From assembly GCF_009663465.1 (NCBI RefSeq), contig NZ_QXHU01000002.1, positions 383,401 to 447,400 of the forward strand: a DNA stretch of 64,000 nt, in the 5' to 3' direction. Shown here piece after piece: positions 8,204-19,500 of the stretch. The notes below the pieces were generated by a model. It did not search any database. It saw nothing but the letters and a program-made list of their open reading frames with translations, and had not been told where the DNA came from. Made by a program: the position numbers and the translations under genes. Positions within the stretch are counted from its first letter, which is position 1, and each line of letters starts with the position of its first letter. The DNA is from Riemerella anatipestifer (GTDB lineage Bacteria > Bacteroidota > Bacteroidia > Flavobacteriales > Weeksellaceae).

Positions 8204-9157
8204 TTATGAGAAGAGTTTTATATTATCAAAATCTCTAAAACCGTTGAGAAAATCTTTCACAGGCATTCTTTTTTTACCTTGCAGTTGTAGTTCTTCGGGG
8301 AAATAGATGCCATCTTTAGTATAGATTTTAAAACTATTTTTAGTTATTTCAATCTCTCCGGCTTGGTGAGAATGTTCAGATGGTTGAAAGTAACCTTTGT
8401 AAATTTTAAGCGATTTTTCTTCTTCTCCAATTTTGATGTTGGTAAAAGCAGTAGGGTAGGGAGATAGACCTCGTACAAAGTTATGCAGATTCACTCCTGT
8501 GTCGTTCCAATTGATTCTGGTGTCTTCTTTAAAGATTTTGAAAGCATTTTTAGGTTCGGCTACAATGGGTTGAGGTTGCTCTGTAATACTATTAGCAGAT
8601 AAGCCGTCTAGGGTTTCTACAATGAGTTCGCCACCTATGGTCATAAGTCTGTCGTGTAGGCTTCCTGCGTCTTCATCAGGAGCAATACTTAGTTCTTTTT
8701 GCAGGAGAATGTTACCCTCATCTATTTTTTCGTTGATGAAAAAAGTAGTAACACCTGTGGTGGTTTCTCCATTGATAATAGCGAAATTGATAGGAGCTGC
8801 ACCTCTGTAATCAGGCAATAATGAAGCGTGCAGGTTAAAAGTACCCAAACGAGGAATTTCAAACAAAACTTTCGGCATCATACGGAACGCCACCACTACG
8901 AAAACATCGGCTTCTAGTTGTTTCATTGCTTCTAGAAAGTCAGGATTTCTAAGTTTTTCTGGCTGATAGATGGGCAGACCTTGCTCTAGTGCATATTCTT
9001 TAACAGGCGAAGCTGTTATTTTTTGACCTCTTCCGCTGGCTTTATCGGCTACTGTAACTACACCTACTACTTGATGTTGAGAGTGATGTATGGCTTCTAA
9101 GTTATGTTTAGCAAAATCTGGTGTTCCGAAGAATACTACTTTTAAAGGTTTTGTCAT
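8204..9157 (-). CDS. fmt: methionyl-tRNA formyltransferase
   Basis: Fmt formylates Met-tRNA of the initiator using 10-formyltetrahydrofolate. The protein has 317 residues, the normal family length. The N-terminal VVFFGTPDFA begins the formyltransferase fold. HASLLPDYRGAAPINFAIINGE carries the folate-binding HxSLLP signature, followed by TGVTTFFINEKIDEG. The C-terminal domain with NFVRGLSPYPTAF binds tRNA. Its start overlaps the recQ stop by 4 bases, so the two are co-transcribed and translationally coupled. Confidence 0.96.
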   Translation of the reverse strand: MTKPLKVVFFGTPDFAKHNLEAIHHSQHQVVGVVTVADKASGRGQKITASPVKEYALEQGLPIYQPEKLRNPDFLEAMKQLEADVFVVVAFRMMPKVLFEIPRLGTFNLHASLLPDYRGAAPINFAIINGETTTGVTTFFINEKIDEGNILLQKELSIAPDEDAGSLHDRLMTIGGELIVETLDGLSANSITEQPQPIVAEPKNAFKIFKEDTRINWNDTGVNLHNFVRGLSPYPTAFTNIKIGEEEKSLKIYKGYFQPSEHSHQAGEIEITKNSFKIYTKDGIYFPEELQLQGKKRMPVKDFLNGFRDFDNIKLFS

Positions 9158-11058
9158 TGGTTTATTGTATAAGTTTTATAGTTAAGCATTTTAATTTTAT
9201 CGGTATCTAGCAGAAGAATCACTTGTTCTAATAGCTTTTCTCTCGATAGATGTGGTATCTGTGCCGAGAGGTCTTCTAAAGTACAAGGTCTTATTGCTAA
9301 AACTTTAAGTATCGGGTTTTGGGCAGAAGATAGCGAGGTTTTACGAGACAAACAAACCGAGCATTGCCCACAATTTTGAGCCTTTTTCTCTCCGAAATAA
9401 GATAATATCATTTTCATTTTGCAATACTTTTCGGATTGAACAAAAAACTTCATTTCTTCCCATTTCTGAACTTTGTTTTTTTGTATTTCCAGAAAAAGAT
9501 GCCACCATTTACCACCAAAACTTGCATTATCTCTAGGAATAAGAAATCTAATACTAGCTAAAGCCCCATCTATATAGTTAATATAGTCTTTGTCGGCAAG
9601 TTCTAGGAGGCGTTGCTTTAGTACGGTAGGGTTGGTGTTGATTTTATGAGCTAAATGCTCTTCTCTAAAGCTAACTTTATGATGCGAAAATCCAGATAGA
9701 TGTCTTAACAACATTTCTATAAAATAGGCATCTTGAGAAGCTAGACTTTCAAAGTCTTCCACCTCTATGTTTAACTCTATGCTAGATTTAGATTTAAGGT
9801 TGTTATAATAGATGACTTCTTGATTATGCAGGAAGCTCAAAATATTTTTAAGCGAGGCTAAAGGTATTTTGGTAAGCCGTTGCCATTGTCTAATATTAAA
9901 CTGAAAAGTCTGTTCAGGAAGTTCAAAATCAGCTATCTGAAATAAAGAATAGAGGTAAGATATAGCCTTTTTAAAACTCTCTTTGTTAGGAATTTGTTGT
10001 TTGAGTATTTCGTCAGAATTAGAAAGTTCATACTTGTTCCATAACAAATAAGCGAAGGCTGGTTCGCCATCTCTACCTCCTCTCCCGATTTCTTGGTAAT
10101 AGTTTTCTACCGAACTAGGTGGAGATAGGTGTATCACATATCGTACATTATCTTTGTCTATGCCCATTCCAAAAGCGTTGGTAGCCACTAGAACTCCATT
10201 GTTAGAATGTAGCCACTGATTCTGTTTTTGGTGTTTTTCTTTAAGTGGCAGTCCAGCGTGGTAAAAATCAACATTAGGAATTCCATTATGTTGCAGGAAC
10301 TCGGTGAGTTGTTGAGTTTCCTTTCTCGTAGAAGCATATATAATTCCCGAATAAGGGTGGTTTTTTACTAAATTTAAAATTCTAGAATACTTGTCGGAAC
10401 ATTCTTCTGTGTGTATTTTAATATTCGTCCGTTCAAAACTCTTTTGAAATATCTGTGGTGTTTTTAGATTGAGTTTAGACTTAATATCCTCTAATACCTT
10501 TGGAGTAGCCGTAGCTGTAAGAGCTAAAACGGGCAAATCTTTCAGTCGGTCTTTTCTAAATTTATAGATGTTTTGGTAGCTTGGGCGAAAGTCTTGTCCC
10601 CACTCGGAGATACAATGGGCTTCGTCCACCGCTAAAAAAGAGACTTTAATTTCTTCTATTTTTTGAAGAAAAACACTGTTGGTAAGCCTTTCGGGAGATA
10701 CAAATAGTATTTTGGTAGTTCCCTCAATACAAAGTGAATAGATTTGTTCTGCTTGGGCTTCGTCTAATTCTGAACTTAGGTATTCGGCTTCTATCCCTTT
10801 GCTTTTTAGTTGATATACTTGGTCTTTCATTAGAGCCAAAAGTGGAGAAACCACAATGCAAGTACCTTCTAAAACTAATGCAGGGAGCTGATAACACAAA
10901 GATTTTCCGCCTCCTGTAGGCAAGAGAGCGAAAGTATCCTGCCCCATAATGATAGAGCTGATAATTTCTTCCTGTGGTTCTCTAAACTCTTGATAGCCCC
11001 AAAAATGGGCAAGTGTATCATAGAGTAGTTTAGTGATATGTTCGGGTAGGAGAGGCAT
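9154..11058 (-). CDS. recQ: ATP-dependent DNA helicase RecQ
   Basis: A 634-residue superfamily 2 DNA helicase that acts in recombination and fork repair. Walker A is TGGGKS (48-53), and Walker B is the DEAH box (about 142). The aromatic-rich loop follows as SEWGQDFRPSY. Motif VI lies in QEIGRGGRDG. The zinc ligands are Cys residues in YCKMKMILSYFGE and CGQCSVC (about 520-545). Between the helicase core and the zinc site there is a larger segment than in E. coli RecQ. The roughly 90 residues after the zinc site do not resemble an HRDC domain, so this seems to be the HRDC-less form common in Bacteroidota. It is the first gene of the recQ-fmt pair. Confidence 0.93.
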   Translation of the reverse strand: MPLLPEHITKLLYDTLAHFWGYQEFREPQEEIISSIIMGQDTFALLPTGGGKSLCYQLPALVLEGTCIVVSPLLALMKDQVYQLKSKGIEAEYLSSELDEAQAEQIYSLCIEGTTKILFVSPERLTNSVFLQKIEEIKVSFLAVDEAHCISEWGQDFRPSYQNIYKFRKDRLKDLPVLALTATATPKVLEDIKSKLNLKTPQIFQKSFERTNIKIHTEECSDKYSRILNLVKNHPYSGIIYASTRKETQQLTEFLQHNGIPNVDFYHAGLPLKEKHQKQNQWLHSNNGVLVATNAFGMGIDKDNVRYVIHLSPPSSVENYYQEIGRGGRDGEPAFAYLLWNKYELSNSDEILKQQIPNKESFKKAISYLYSLFQIADFELPEQTFQFNIRQWQRLTKIPLASLKNILSFLHNQEVIYYNNLKSKSSIELNIEVEDFESLASQDAYFIEMLLRHLSGFSHHKVSFREEHLAHKINTNPTVLKQRLLELADKDYINYIDGALASIRFLIPRDNASFGGKWWHLFLEIQKNKVQKWEEMKFFVQSEKYCKMKMILSYFGEKKAQNCGQCSVCLSRKTSLSSAQNPILKVLAIRPCTLEDLSAQIPHLSREKLLEQVILLLDTDKIKMLNYKTYTINQ

Positions 11059-11103
11059 TGTGTAATCTATTCTGCCTCAAAATTACGCTAAAATACCTAC
11101 TCT

Positions 11104-11151
11104 TACAAAAAATATAAGGATTGAAATTACTAGAACTTCAATCCTTATATT
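11104..11151 (-). terminator. intrinsic terminator after mdh
   Basis: AATATAAGGATTGAA (11111-11125) pairs with TTCAATCCTTATATT (11137-11151) around an 11-base loop. On the minus strand a T tract follows immediately (11110-11105). It stands between the mdh stop and the recQ start and separates the two transcription units. Confidence 0.85.
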
Positions 11152-11173
11152 AAGAAAATTTATACTATGAGAT

Positions 11174-12100
11174 TTAGAACTTTAAATCACCATTGACTTC
11201 TCTTACTGCATTAGCTGCCGTAACGAATTTTTCTTTTTCAGCGTCTGTTAAAGATATTTCCACGATTTTTTCAACCCCATTTTTACCAATAATTACAGGT
11301 ACGCCTAGGCAGATGTCGTTTTGTCCGTATTCTCCGTTAAGCATTACAGAACACGGAATCATTTTTTTCTGGTCGCAAGCAATAGCTTGAACAATGGTAG
11401 ATACTGCCGCTCCTGGTGCATACCAAGCAGAAGTTCCTAATAATTTAGTAAGGGTAGCCCCACCTACTTTAGTTTCTTCTACTACATAGTTTTGTTTTTC
11501 TTCGTTTAAGAATTCAGAAACAGATACTCCGTTTCTTGTTGCTTTACTCATTAGAGGAAGCATACCTGTGTCAGAGTGAGCTGCGATAACCATACCATCT
11601 ACATCAGAGATAGGGCATTCTAGGGCTTCTGCCAATCTGTATTTGAATCTAGCACTATCCAAAGCACCACCCATACCGATGATTCTCTCTTTAGGAAGAC
11701 CAGAAGTTTTGTGAACAAGGTAAGCCATAGTATCCATAGGGTTAGATACTACGATAATAATTACATTAGGAGAGTGCTTAATTAAGTTTTCTGTAACTTC
11801 TTTAACAATACCAGCATTGATGCCGATAAGCTCCTCTCTCGTCATACCTGGCTTTCTAGGAATACCAGAAGTGATTACAGCCACTTGAGACCCTGCTGTT
11901 TTAGAATAATCAGAAGTAGAGCCTGTAATTTTAGTATCAAAACCATTAAGTGATGCGGTCTGCATCAAATCCATTGCTTTACCCTCTGCAAAACCTTCTT
12001 TGATGTCCACTAATACAACTTCTGAACAGAAGTTTTTCATTGCGATATACTCAGCACAGCTAGCTCCTACAGCTCCTGCTCCTACTACGGTAACTTTCAT
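11174..12100 (-). CDS. mdh: malate dehydrogenase (LDH-like type)
   Basis: The NAD-dependent malate dehydrogenase of the TCA cycle, 308 residues. The Rossmann motif VTVVGAGAVGAS is at residues 3-14. The substrate loop has GIPRKPGMTREEL with the malate-binding Arg residues. GALDSARF and the catalytic AAHSDTGM (His about 174) match the LDH-like malate dehydrogenases found in Bacteroidota. It is transcribed alone and ends at a strong terminator. No other TCA gene is close; sucD is 34 kb away on the other strand. Confidence 0.94.
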   Translation of the reverse strand: MKVTVVGAGAVGASCAEYIAMKNFCSEVVLVDIKEGFAEGKAMDLMQTASLNGFDTKITGSTSDYSKTAGSQVAVITSGIPRKPGMTREELIGINAGIVKEVTENLIKHSPNVIIIVVSNPMDTMAYLVHKTSGLPKERIIGMGGALDSARFKYRLAEALECPISDVDGMVIAAHSDTGMLPLMSKATRNGVSVSEFLNEEKQNYVVEETKVGGATLTKLLGTSAWYAPGAAVSTIVQAIACDQKKMIPCSVMLNGEYGQNDICLGVPVIIGKNGVEKIVEISLTDAEKEKFVTAANAVREVNGDLKF

Positions 12101-12189
12101 AATATTTTTATTTTTGATTTATAATTTGTTCTTTTTGATAGTTCCCAAATTTACAACTATTAGTTTTTATAGCCAAAAAATAAAGAGGC

Positions 12190-13206
12190 TTATTGTTCTT
12201 CCTCAAAGTAAAGGCGGTAGAATTTTCCTTTTTCATCTTGCCCTGTTTCTATCATTTTACGGTCGCCGTGTACATAGATATGGAAGTTTTTATCCAGTTT
12301 TATCACACTTTTAAAGTGTCTTTGTTGTTTTTTTACAGCGGTAGGATTGATAGGGAAAGCTTCGGAAATAGACATTTGGGTGTCTTGTTCATAGTCGGTT
12401 TTAAAGTTGATGAAACTCTCTACAATGTTTTCGTCTTGCAATACTTCTTGACTGAATTCTTCAAAATCAAATTGCTCCTTTTCTTTAAAGAAATTGATGG
12501 ATTTGTTAAGGAAATCGGCTTGGTCTGCTTTAGTTACTTCAAACTCTTGAGGCAGTTGTTTAGTAATGTAATCTTTGTAGACGGAAAGCGTTTCTTGAGT
12601 ATGAAAATAGTCGTCTTCTCTTTGTCTTACCTTTAAAAAATCTTCAAACCAATAGTACAAATCTCCATTTTTGTTGTTATCCACTACAGAAACTACATAG
12701 CCTAATTCTTTATTATTGTTGTAGATAATGGCTCCTTTGTCTAGTTTAGAAAGTCCGATGCCGTAGTCTTTTTCAATGAGGTAGTCATCGTCTTCGTTAG
12801 CATTTATTTTAAGGAAAGGCTCTTTTCGTTCTGTTTTAAAAATCCCTATGGAGTCTATTTTTCCTGCATCGGTTTCTTCGCCTTCAAAATAAACAATAAA
12901 GAGTTCGCCACTTTGTACACGAGGGTTTTCAGTAATTTCGTAGAGGTGTTTTGCTATATTTTCGGATTCCCACTGAAATTTTGCAGGGTCTTCAAAAATT
13001 TCCGAAATAGAACTGTATATAGGGTTGTTAGAAAGATAAGTATCACTATAAAACTGAAATTGCTCTTCGGATTTAAAAGCCTTTAAAAAAAACTCTTCTA
13101 ATTGTTCTTTCATATCATCTTCTAGCTCCAAACACTGCGAAGATAAAAACAGATTTTCCTGATTGATTTTATTTCCTACTTTATGAACAATAATTTTTGA
13201 AAACAT
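12190..13206 (-). CDS. nucleoid-associated protein, NdpA/YejK family
   Basis: A 338-residue homologue of the NdpA/YejK nucleoid-associated proteins, which bind double-stranded DNA. The opening IIVHKVGNKINQENLFLSS and the segment SGELFIVYFEGEETDAGKIDSIGIFK with KDYGIGLSKLDKGAIIYNN are characteristic of the family. The C-terminal part is rich in charged residues, with KSVIKLDKNFHIYVHGDR. It is a single gene; 220 bases upstream of its start begins a 21-bp-period repeat array, described separately. Confidence 0.85.
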   Translation of the reverse strand: MFSKIIVHKVGNKINQENLFLSSQCLELEDDMKEQLEEFFLKAFKSEEQFQFYSDTYLSNNPIYSSISEIFEDPAKFQWESENIAKHLYEITENPRVQSGELFIVYFEGEETDAGKIDSIGIFKTERKEPFLKINANEDDDYLIEKDYGIGLSKLDKGAIIYNNNKELGYVVSVVDNNKNGDLYYWFEDFLKVRQREDDYFHTQETLSVYKDYITKQLPQEFEVTKADQADFLNKSINFFKEKEQFDFEEFSQEVLQDENIVESFINFKTDYEQDTQMSISEAFPINPTAVKKQQRHFKSVIKLDKNFHIYVHGDRKMIETGQDEKGKFYRLYFEEEQ

Positions 13207-13429
13207 TCGCTCTAATTTTTAATGCAAATATACACTTATAGAATTAGAGTTTCTCAGCCCATTGCTTATTTTAAAATAGTTTAACTTTAATGAGATTGAG
13301 ATATAGGTATAATATTTCCCTACTAATGACTTATTTTAAGATGGTTTTGGTAAAACCCAATGCTCTTTTGTACCGCTAAATAAGCCTGTATCAATTAAAA
13401 TCGGCTTTATTTATATTAAAATCTCTTGG

Positions 13430-13660
13430 TGAGAAAGTTAAAATAAGACAGATTGTCCTAAACCACAATAGAGGGAAAGTTAAAACAACCTTGTGAGAAC
13501 TAAATACCACTTGTGAAAAAGCTAAAACAAGACAGATTGTCCTAAACCACAATAGCGGGAAAGTTAAAACAACCTTTCGAGAACTAAATACTACTTGTGA
13601 AAAAGCTAAAACAAGATGATTTATTCTAAAAAAACTCTTGAGGTAACTTTTTTCTAACGA
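13430..13660 (+). repeat. tandem array with 21-bp period (84-bp higher-order repeat)
   Basis: Two complete 84-bp units (13429-13512 and 13513-13596) and a partial third are nearly identical. Each 84-bp unit consists of four related blocks of 20-22 bp beginning at about 13430, 13451, 13472, 13494, 13514, 13535, 13556, 13578, 13598, 13618 and 13639. The blocks read approximately TGARAAAgytAAAAcaag on the plus strand. The array fills the gap between the pnp terminator and the leader of the NdpA-like gene and has no coding potential. The region 13207-13429 before it holds no recognised feature. Confidence 0.85.
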
Positions 13661-13687
13661 AAAAACGGCTACTCTAGAGCAGCCGTT
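13658..13687 (-). terminator. intrinsic terminator after pnp
   Basis: AACGGCT (13664-13670) and AGCCGTT (13681-13687) form a stem with a partly self-complementary loop. On the minus strand the stem is followed by TTTTTTCG. It lies 20 bases after the pnp stop. Confidence 0.88.
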
Positions 13688-13706
13688 CAGTATAGATGTA
13701 TTATTA

Positions 13707-15842
13707 TTATTTAGATTTCTCTTCTCTTGGAGGTTTTGGGAGGAGTACTTTTCTAGAAAGTTTCATTTTCTTACGGTCATCGTATCCCATAAATTTCACT
13801 TCTACCACATCTCCTTCTTTGTAAGGTACTTTGTCGGTTCTCTTCCAATCAATCTCCGAAATGTGTAAAAGTCCCTCTGTACCTTTGGCTAGCTGAACGA
13901 AAGCACCAAAATCCATCACTTTTACTACTTTACCCTGGTAAACTTCTCCAACTATTGGAATGAAAGTGATTTCGTTGATTTGAGCGATAGCTGCATTTAT
14001 CTTTTCTCTATCAGTTCCAGATATTTCTATGTAGCCTATTTCACCCTTTTCCTCTATGGTAATTACAGTGCCTGTTTCTTTTTGCATCTGCTGGATTACC
14101 TTACCACCAGGTCCTATTACAGCACCAATGAAGTCTTTAGGGATTTCCATCATTACCATCTTAGGTGCGTGAGGCTTAACATCTGCTCTAGGTTCAGAAA
14201 TTGTTTTAAGCATTTCCCCAAGGATATGAAGTCTTCCGTTTTTAGCCTGCATTAGAGCCTGCTCCATAATATCCATTGTAAGCCCTTGGATTTTAATGTC
14301 CATTTGACAAGCAGTAATACCGTTTTCTGTACCAGTTACTTTAAAGTCCATATCTCCTAGATGGTCTTCGTCGCCTAAAATATCAGATAGTACTGTCCAT
14401 TTTCCAGACTCTTTATCGGTAATAAGCCCCATAGCGATACCAGAAACAGGTTTTCTCATCGGGATACCTGCATCCATAAGCGCTAGTGTGCCAGCACATA
14501 CCGTAGCCATAGAAGACGAACCATTAGATTCTAAAATGTCCGAAACAATACGAATAGTATATGGCGTTTCCTCTGGAATCATCACTTTTAAAGCTCTTTG
14601 AGCCAAGTTACCGTGTCCAACTTCTCTTCTAGAAGTACCTCTAAGTGGTCTAGCTTCACCTGTTGAAAATGGTGGGAAGTTATAATGTAGATAAAATCTT
14701 TCGTCGTGTTGAGTGATAACGCTGTCAATTCTGTTAGCGTCCATAAGAGAGCCTAAAGTAACCGTAGTAAGCGATTGAGTTTCGCCTCTAGTAAATACAG
14801 AAGAACCGTGTGCGGCAGGAAGATAATCTACTTCACTCCAAATAGGACGAATTTGTTGGTTGTTTCTCCCATCTAAACGTATGTTCTCGTTTAAGATAAG
14901 TTGGCGTACAGCTTCTTTTTGTACATCGTGGAAGTAAACTTTAGCTAAATCTGCTTTTTCTTCTAATTCTTCTTCTGTATATTGTGCTAAAAATTCCTCT
15001 ACTACTGCGGAGAATTTCTCTCCTCTTTCTTCTTTTGCACTAGGGTTTTTAGCAATGTCGTAATACTTTTGGTAAGCATAGTCCCAGATTTGTTTTTTTA
15101 ATTCTTCATCGTGGGTTTCGTGGCAATATTCTCTTTTTGGGAAGGCTTTGCCCACTTTTTGAGCCAATCTTTCTTGAGCTTCTACTTGTGTTTTAATTTC
15201 TTGATGAGCAAAAGTAATAGCTTCTAGCATTTCCTGCTCGGTAATTTCGTCCATCTCACCTTCTACCATTACGATAGAGTCTTTAGTAGCTCCTACCATA
15301 ATATCTAGTTCCACGCCACTTTGTAAAGTTTCCCAGCTAGGATTGATGCTAAGAACGCCGTCTTTTTTGATGACTCTAACTTCCGAAAATGGTCCGTTGA
15401 AAGGAATATCTGTAATCGCAATAGCGGCTGATGCAGCAAGACCAGCTAATGAGTCTGGCATTACTTTTTCGTCGTAAGAGATAAGAGAAATCATTACTTG
15501 AACTTCCGCATGGAAATCGCTAGGGAATAATGGTCTGATAACTCTGTCCACTAGACGCATTGTGAGGACTTCATCATCAGAAGGTTTTGCTTCTCTTCTG
15601 AAAAAGTTACCAGGGATTCTTCCTGCCGCTCCAAATTTTTCTCTATAATCTACAGTAAGAGGCAAGAAATCTACGCCAGGATTAGCTTCCTTAGCGGCTA
15701 CTACCGTTGCTAGTAGCATAGTGCCTCCCATTTTTACAACTACGGCTCCATCAGCTTGTTTAGCTAATTTACCTGTTTCAATAGTGATTTCTCTGCCGTC
15801 TTTCAGCAGAATGGTTTCGGTGATTGCTTGTGGTGCATTCAT
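13707..15842 (-). CDS. pnp: polyribonucleotide nucleotidyltransferase (PNPase)
   Basis: PNPase degrades RNA phosphorolytically from the 3-prime end. The 711-residue protein contains two RNase PH domains. The second includes [14 protein letters not shown] and the [23 protein letters not shown] segment. They are followed by a KH domain with [15 protein letters not shown] (about 565-580) and an S1 domain with [15 protein letters not shown] (about 630-690). The frame is open 13 codons further upstream, but conserved homology starts at [10 protein letters not shown], so the ATG at 15842-15840 is chosen. It follows rpsO on the same strand, the classic rpsO-pnp order, though each gene has its own terminator here. 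Confidence 0.96.
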   Translation of the reverse strand: MNAPQAITETILLKDGREITIETGKLAKQADGAVVVKMGGTMLLATVVAAKEANPGVDFLPLTVDYREKFGAAGRIPGNFFRREAKPSDDEVLTMRLVDRVIRPLFPSDFHAEVQVMISLISYDEKVMPDSLAGLAASAAIAITDIPFNGPFSEVRVIKKDGVLSINPSWETLQSGVELDIMVGATKDSIVMVEGEMDEITEQEMLEAITFAHQEIKTQVEAQERLAQKVGKAFPKREYCHETHDEELKKQIWDYAYQKYYDIAKNPSAKEERGEKFSAVVEEFLAQYTEEELEEKADLAKVYFHDVQKEAVRQLILNENIRLDGRNNQQIRPIWSEVDYLPAAHGSSVFTRGETQSLTTVTLGSLMDANRIDSVITQHDERFYLHYNFPPFSTGEARPLRGTSRREVGHGNLAQRALKVMIPEETPYTIRIVSDILESNGSSSMATVCAGTLALMDAGIPMRKPVSGIAMGLITDKESGKWTVLSDILGDEDHLGDMDFKVTGTENGITACQMDIKIQGLTMDIMEQALMQAKNGRLHILGEMLKTISEPRADVKPHAPKMVMMEIPKDFIGAVIGPGGKVIQQMQKETGTVITIEEKGEIGYIEISGTDREKINAAIAQINEITFIPIVGEVYQGKVVKVMDFGAFVQLAKGTEGLLHISEIDWKRTDKVPYKEGDVVEVKFMGYDDRKKMKLSRKVLLPKPPREEKSK

Positions 15843-16000
15843 AAAAATTAAAATGTTAATGTATTGGAGCGTTATCTCCAATGTTTATCTGCGTTACTTC
15901 TTTAGGCAGATATGGTTAATATTCTTTTAAACGTCTTGTTTGCAAAGTTAATACTTTTTTTACAGACTAATATTACAAGTTCTTAGAACTTTAGTTATAC

Positions 16001-16032
16001 TAAAAACAAAAGCAACTCAAATAAGAGTTGCT
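16001..16032 (-). terminator. intrinsic terminator after rpsO
   Basis: AGCAACTC (16011-16018) pairs with GAGTTGCT (16025-16032) across a 6-base loop. Reading on the minus strand, TTTGTTTTTA follows. It separates rpsO from pnp, so pnp is probably expressed from read-through or its own promoter. Confidence 0.85.
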
Positions 16033-16053
16033 TCTGATGTCTTTTTGGACTGA

Positions 16054-16323
16054 TTATTTTCTTAATCCTAGTTCAGCAATAATTGCTCTATATCTTTCGA
16101 TATCTTTGTTTTTAAGATAATCTAATAATCTTTTTCTTTTACCTACCATTTTAACAAGTGATTTCTCAGTAGCGAAGTCTTTGTGATTAGACTTTAAGTG
16201 CTGAGATAGGTGGTTAATTCTGTAAGTGAAAAGAGCGATTTGCCCTTCTGCACTACCTGTGTCCTGTGCAGATTTTCCGTGCTTTGCGAAGATTTCTGCC
16301 TTTTTTTCTTTAGTTAAATACAT
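16054..16323 (-). CDS. rpsO: 30S ribosomal protein S15
   Basis: An 89-residue primary 16S rRNA-binding protein of the small subunit. The recognisable S15 core includes DTGSAEGQIALFT, HLKSNHKD and LVGKRKRLLDYL-like sequence (here MVGKRKRLLDYLKN), and the length is typical. It is divergent from dnaE, with 180 bases between the starts containing both promoters. It is followed by pnp, as in most bacteria. Confidence 0.97.
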   Translation of the reverse strand: MYLTKEKKAEIFAKHGKSAQDTGSAEGQIALFTYRINHLSQHLKSNHKDFATEKSLVKMVGKRKRLLDYLKNKDIERYRAIIAELGLRK

Positions 16324-16503
16324 TCCAATATTATTTAATGATTATTATGTATGAAGTTGCAAATTTAGTATTTTTTTTTGTATCCCACAACAAGTATTTG
16401 TGGTAGTGCCCTTTTGATTTAATAAAATCCCTTTTCAGCCCTAAATTCTATACTCTATTTTTATTTTATTTTCTCTATTTTTACGCTCTAAAAACAAAGG
16501 TGT

Positions 16504-19500
16504 ATGTATCTTATTTTTGACACGGAAACTACGGGATTACCAAAGAATTTTAATGCTCCATTATCAGATTCGGATAACTGGCCGAGAATGGTGCAGATAG
16601 CTTGGCAGCTGCACGATGAAGAGGGTAATTTAGTGGAAAATCAAGATTATATCATCAAGCCAGAGGGTTATGATATTCCGTTCAATGCTACTAGGATACA
16701 CGGGATTTCTACTAAAATGGCTCACGAGCAAGGGCGAGATTTGGTGGAAGTTTTAGAAGAGTTTAGAGAAGTCCTAAAAAAAACAAAGATAGTCGCTGGA
16801 CACAATATTGAGTTTGATTATAATATTGTGGGAGCGGAATTTTATAGAAAGTCTATAGAAAATGTGTTAGAAAAAATTCCATCTGCCGATACTATGGCAC
16901 TTGGGACAGACTACTGTCAGCTTGGAGGAGGTAGGAACGGAAAGTATAAACCGCCCAAATTGGAGGAGCTTTACGAAAAACTCTATGGTGAAAAATTTGA
17001 TGAAGCTCACAATGCTGCTGCCGATGTAAATGCCACGGCACAAGTCTTTTTTGAAATGATGCGTGTTGGGATTATTCCTGCGGAAACGCTTAAAATTTCG
17101 GAAGAGCAGCTTAAGGTTTATCAAGAAAACCACCCGAGTCCTATTCGTCCGTTTGCGATTGTTATCAGGAGGCAAGTAGAGGACTTTAATAAAAAGAAAA
17201 AAAGAACCGATTTTGGCGATATTAGTGAGATTGAACTTGGTGATTATTTCAATTTTCATAATCATAGTATCTTTTCATCTTTACAGTCTACCACTTCCAT
17301 AGGAGATTTGATTGATAAGGCTAAAAATAATCAGTTTCCTGCTGTTGGTATGGTAGATTTAGGTAATATGATGGGGGCTTTCAAATTCGTTTCTGATGTA
17401 GAAAAATACAATTCTGGCGTTAAAAAAGCTCATCAAGAATATTTAGTTAATAAACAAAAAGCGGAAGAAGAGGGTGTAGATTTCAATGAAAATGCTCCAG
17501 AATCTAAAGAACTTATGGCGGTATTGGGCTGCGAATTCTATATTTCTGACCGTCCAGAGCAAAAACAATTTACCAAAGACGACCCTGACAGAAGAACTAA
17601 TGTTGTACTTCTCGCTAAAAACTTTAATGGTTATAAAAATTTAGCGAAGTTGTCCAGTTTAGGATATGTTAATGGTTTTTATTTTGGTGTACCTAGGGTG
17701 TCTAGGGAGATGGTGGCACAGTACAAAGAAGATGTTATTGCGGTAACATCGGGTATTTATGGAGATATTCCAGATGCTATTTTGAATTTTGGTGAGCAAA
17801 AAGGAGAAGAACGATTTAAGTGGTGGAAGGAAACTTTCGGTGGGGATTTCTATGTTCAGCTTCAAAATCACGGTTTGCAAGAAGAGGAGCATTTGAATGA
17901 GGTTTTGCTAGATTTTGCAGATAGATACAATGTGAAAATTTTAGCCCAAAATGAAACTTTTTATACTGATAAATCTGATGCTAATATTCAAGATATTGTA
18001 AGTTGTATCAAAGATGGCGAAAAGCTATCCACACCAGTAGGGAAAGGCTTTGGCAAGAGAAAAGGATTGAGGTCTCAAGAGTTTTACATCAAAGATGCAG
18101 AGGAACTTAAGCAGTGCTTTAGACAGTATCCAGACGCTTTTGAGGCTTATACAGAATTGTTGTCAAAATTTGAACCTTATACTCTTAAAAGAGATGTTTT
18201 GTTGCCTAAATTTGATATTCCAGAAGAGTTTCAATCTGAGGAAGATTTGAAAGACGGTGGCAAAAGGGGAGAAAATGCCTATCTGCGACACCTTACCTAT
18301 GAAGGAGCTAAGAAGCGTTATGATGAAATTACTGATGATATAAGAGAAAGGCTAGATTTTGAGCTAGAAATTATTGCTAATACAGGCTATCCAGGGTATT
18401 TCTTGATTGTTCAAGATTTTTGTAACGAAGCGAGAAAGATGGGCGTATGGGTAGGTCCTGGTAGGGGTTCGGCGGCAGGTTCGGCGGTGGCTTATTGTAT
18501 TGGGATTACCAATGTAGACCCTATAAAATATGACCTCCTTTTTGAGCGTTTTTTAAATCCTGAAAGAATTTCAATGCCCGATATTGATATTGATTTTGAT
18601 GATGAAGGAAGGGATAGAATCATTAAATGGGTTATTGATAAATACGGTAAATCTAATGTAGCACAGATTATTACCTACTCTGTTTTGGGTGGAAAGTCGG
18701 CGATTAAAGATGCGGGTAGGGTGCTAGATGTTCCTATTCCAGAAACCAATAATATTGCGAAACTTGTGCCTTCTGTACCAGGAATGAACATTGCTAAGGC
18801 TTTGTCTAAATACGATAAACTTAAAGATGAAGATAAAGTTTTGGTTGATGAAATGAAGGCGGTTTTAGACAATCCTAACGACCAGCGTTTCCCCGTGTTA
18901 GATTCGGCGAAAAAAATGGAAGGTTGCATTAGAAATACAGGAATCCATGCTTGTGGAGTGATTATTACACCTGAAGATATTTCTAATTTGGTGCCTATCT
19001 CGATAGCAGCTAAAGATGCCGATATTTTGGTCTCTCAGTTTGATAACTCGGTGGCAGAAAGTGCGGGGCTTTTAAAAATGGACTTTTTAGGGCTGAGGAC
19101 TTTAACTATCATTAAAGATGCGCTTAAACTCGTAAAAGAAAGGCACGGTATAGACATCAATCCAGATGAAATTTCTTTAGATGATGCTAAGACTTATCAA
19201 CTTTTTAAAGAGGGAAGAACCATAGGGATTTTCCAATACGAAAGCCCTGGTATGCAAAAATATATGAGGGAATTAAAGCCTACCGTTTTTGCGGATTTAA
19301 TTGCGATGAATGCTTTGTATCGTCCAGGACCAATTAAGTATATTCCTAACTTTATCAATCGTAAACACGGCATTGAAGAAATTATTTACGACCTCCCAGA
19401 GACCGAAGAATACCTTAAAGAAACTTACGGAATTACTGTTTATCAGGAGCAGGTAATGCTTTTGTCTCAAAAATTGGCAAACTTTACCAAAGGTGAAGCA

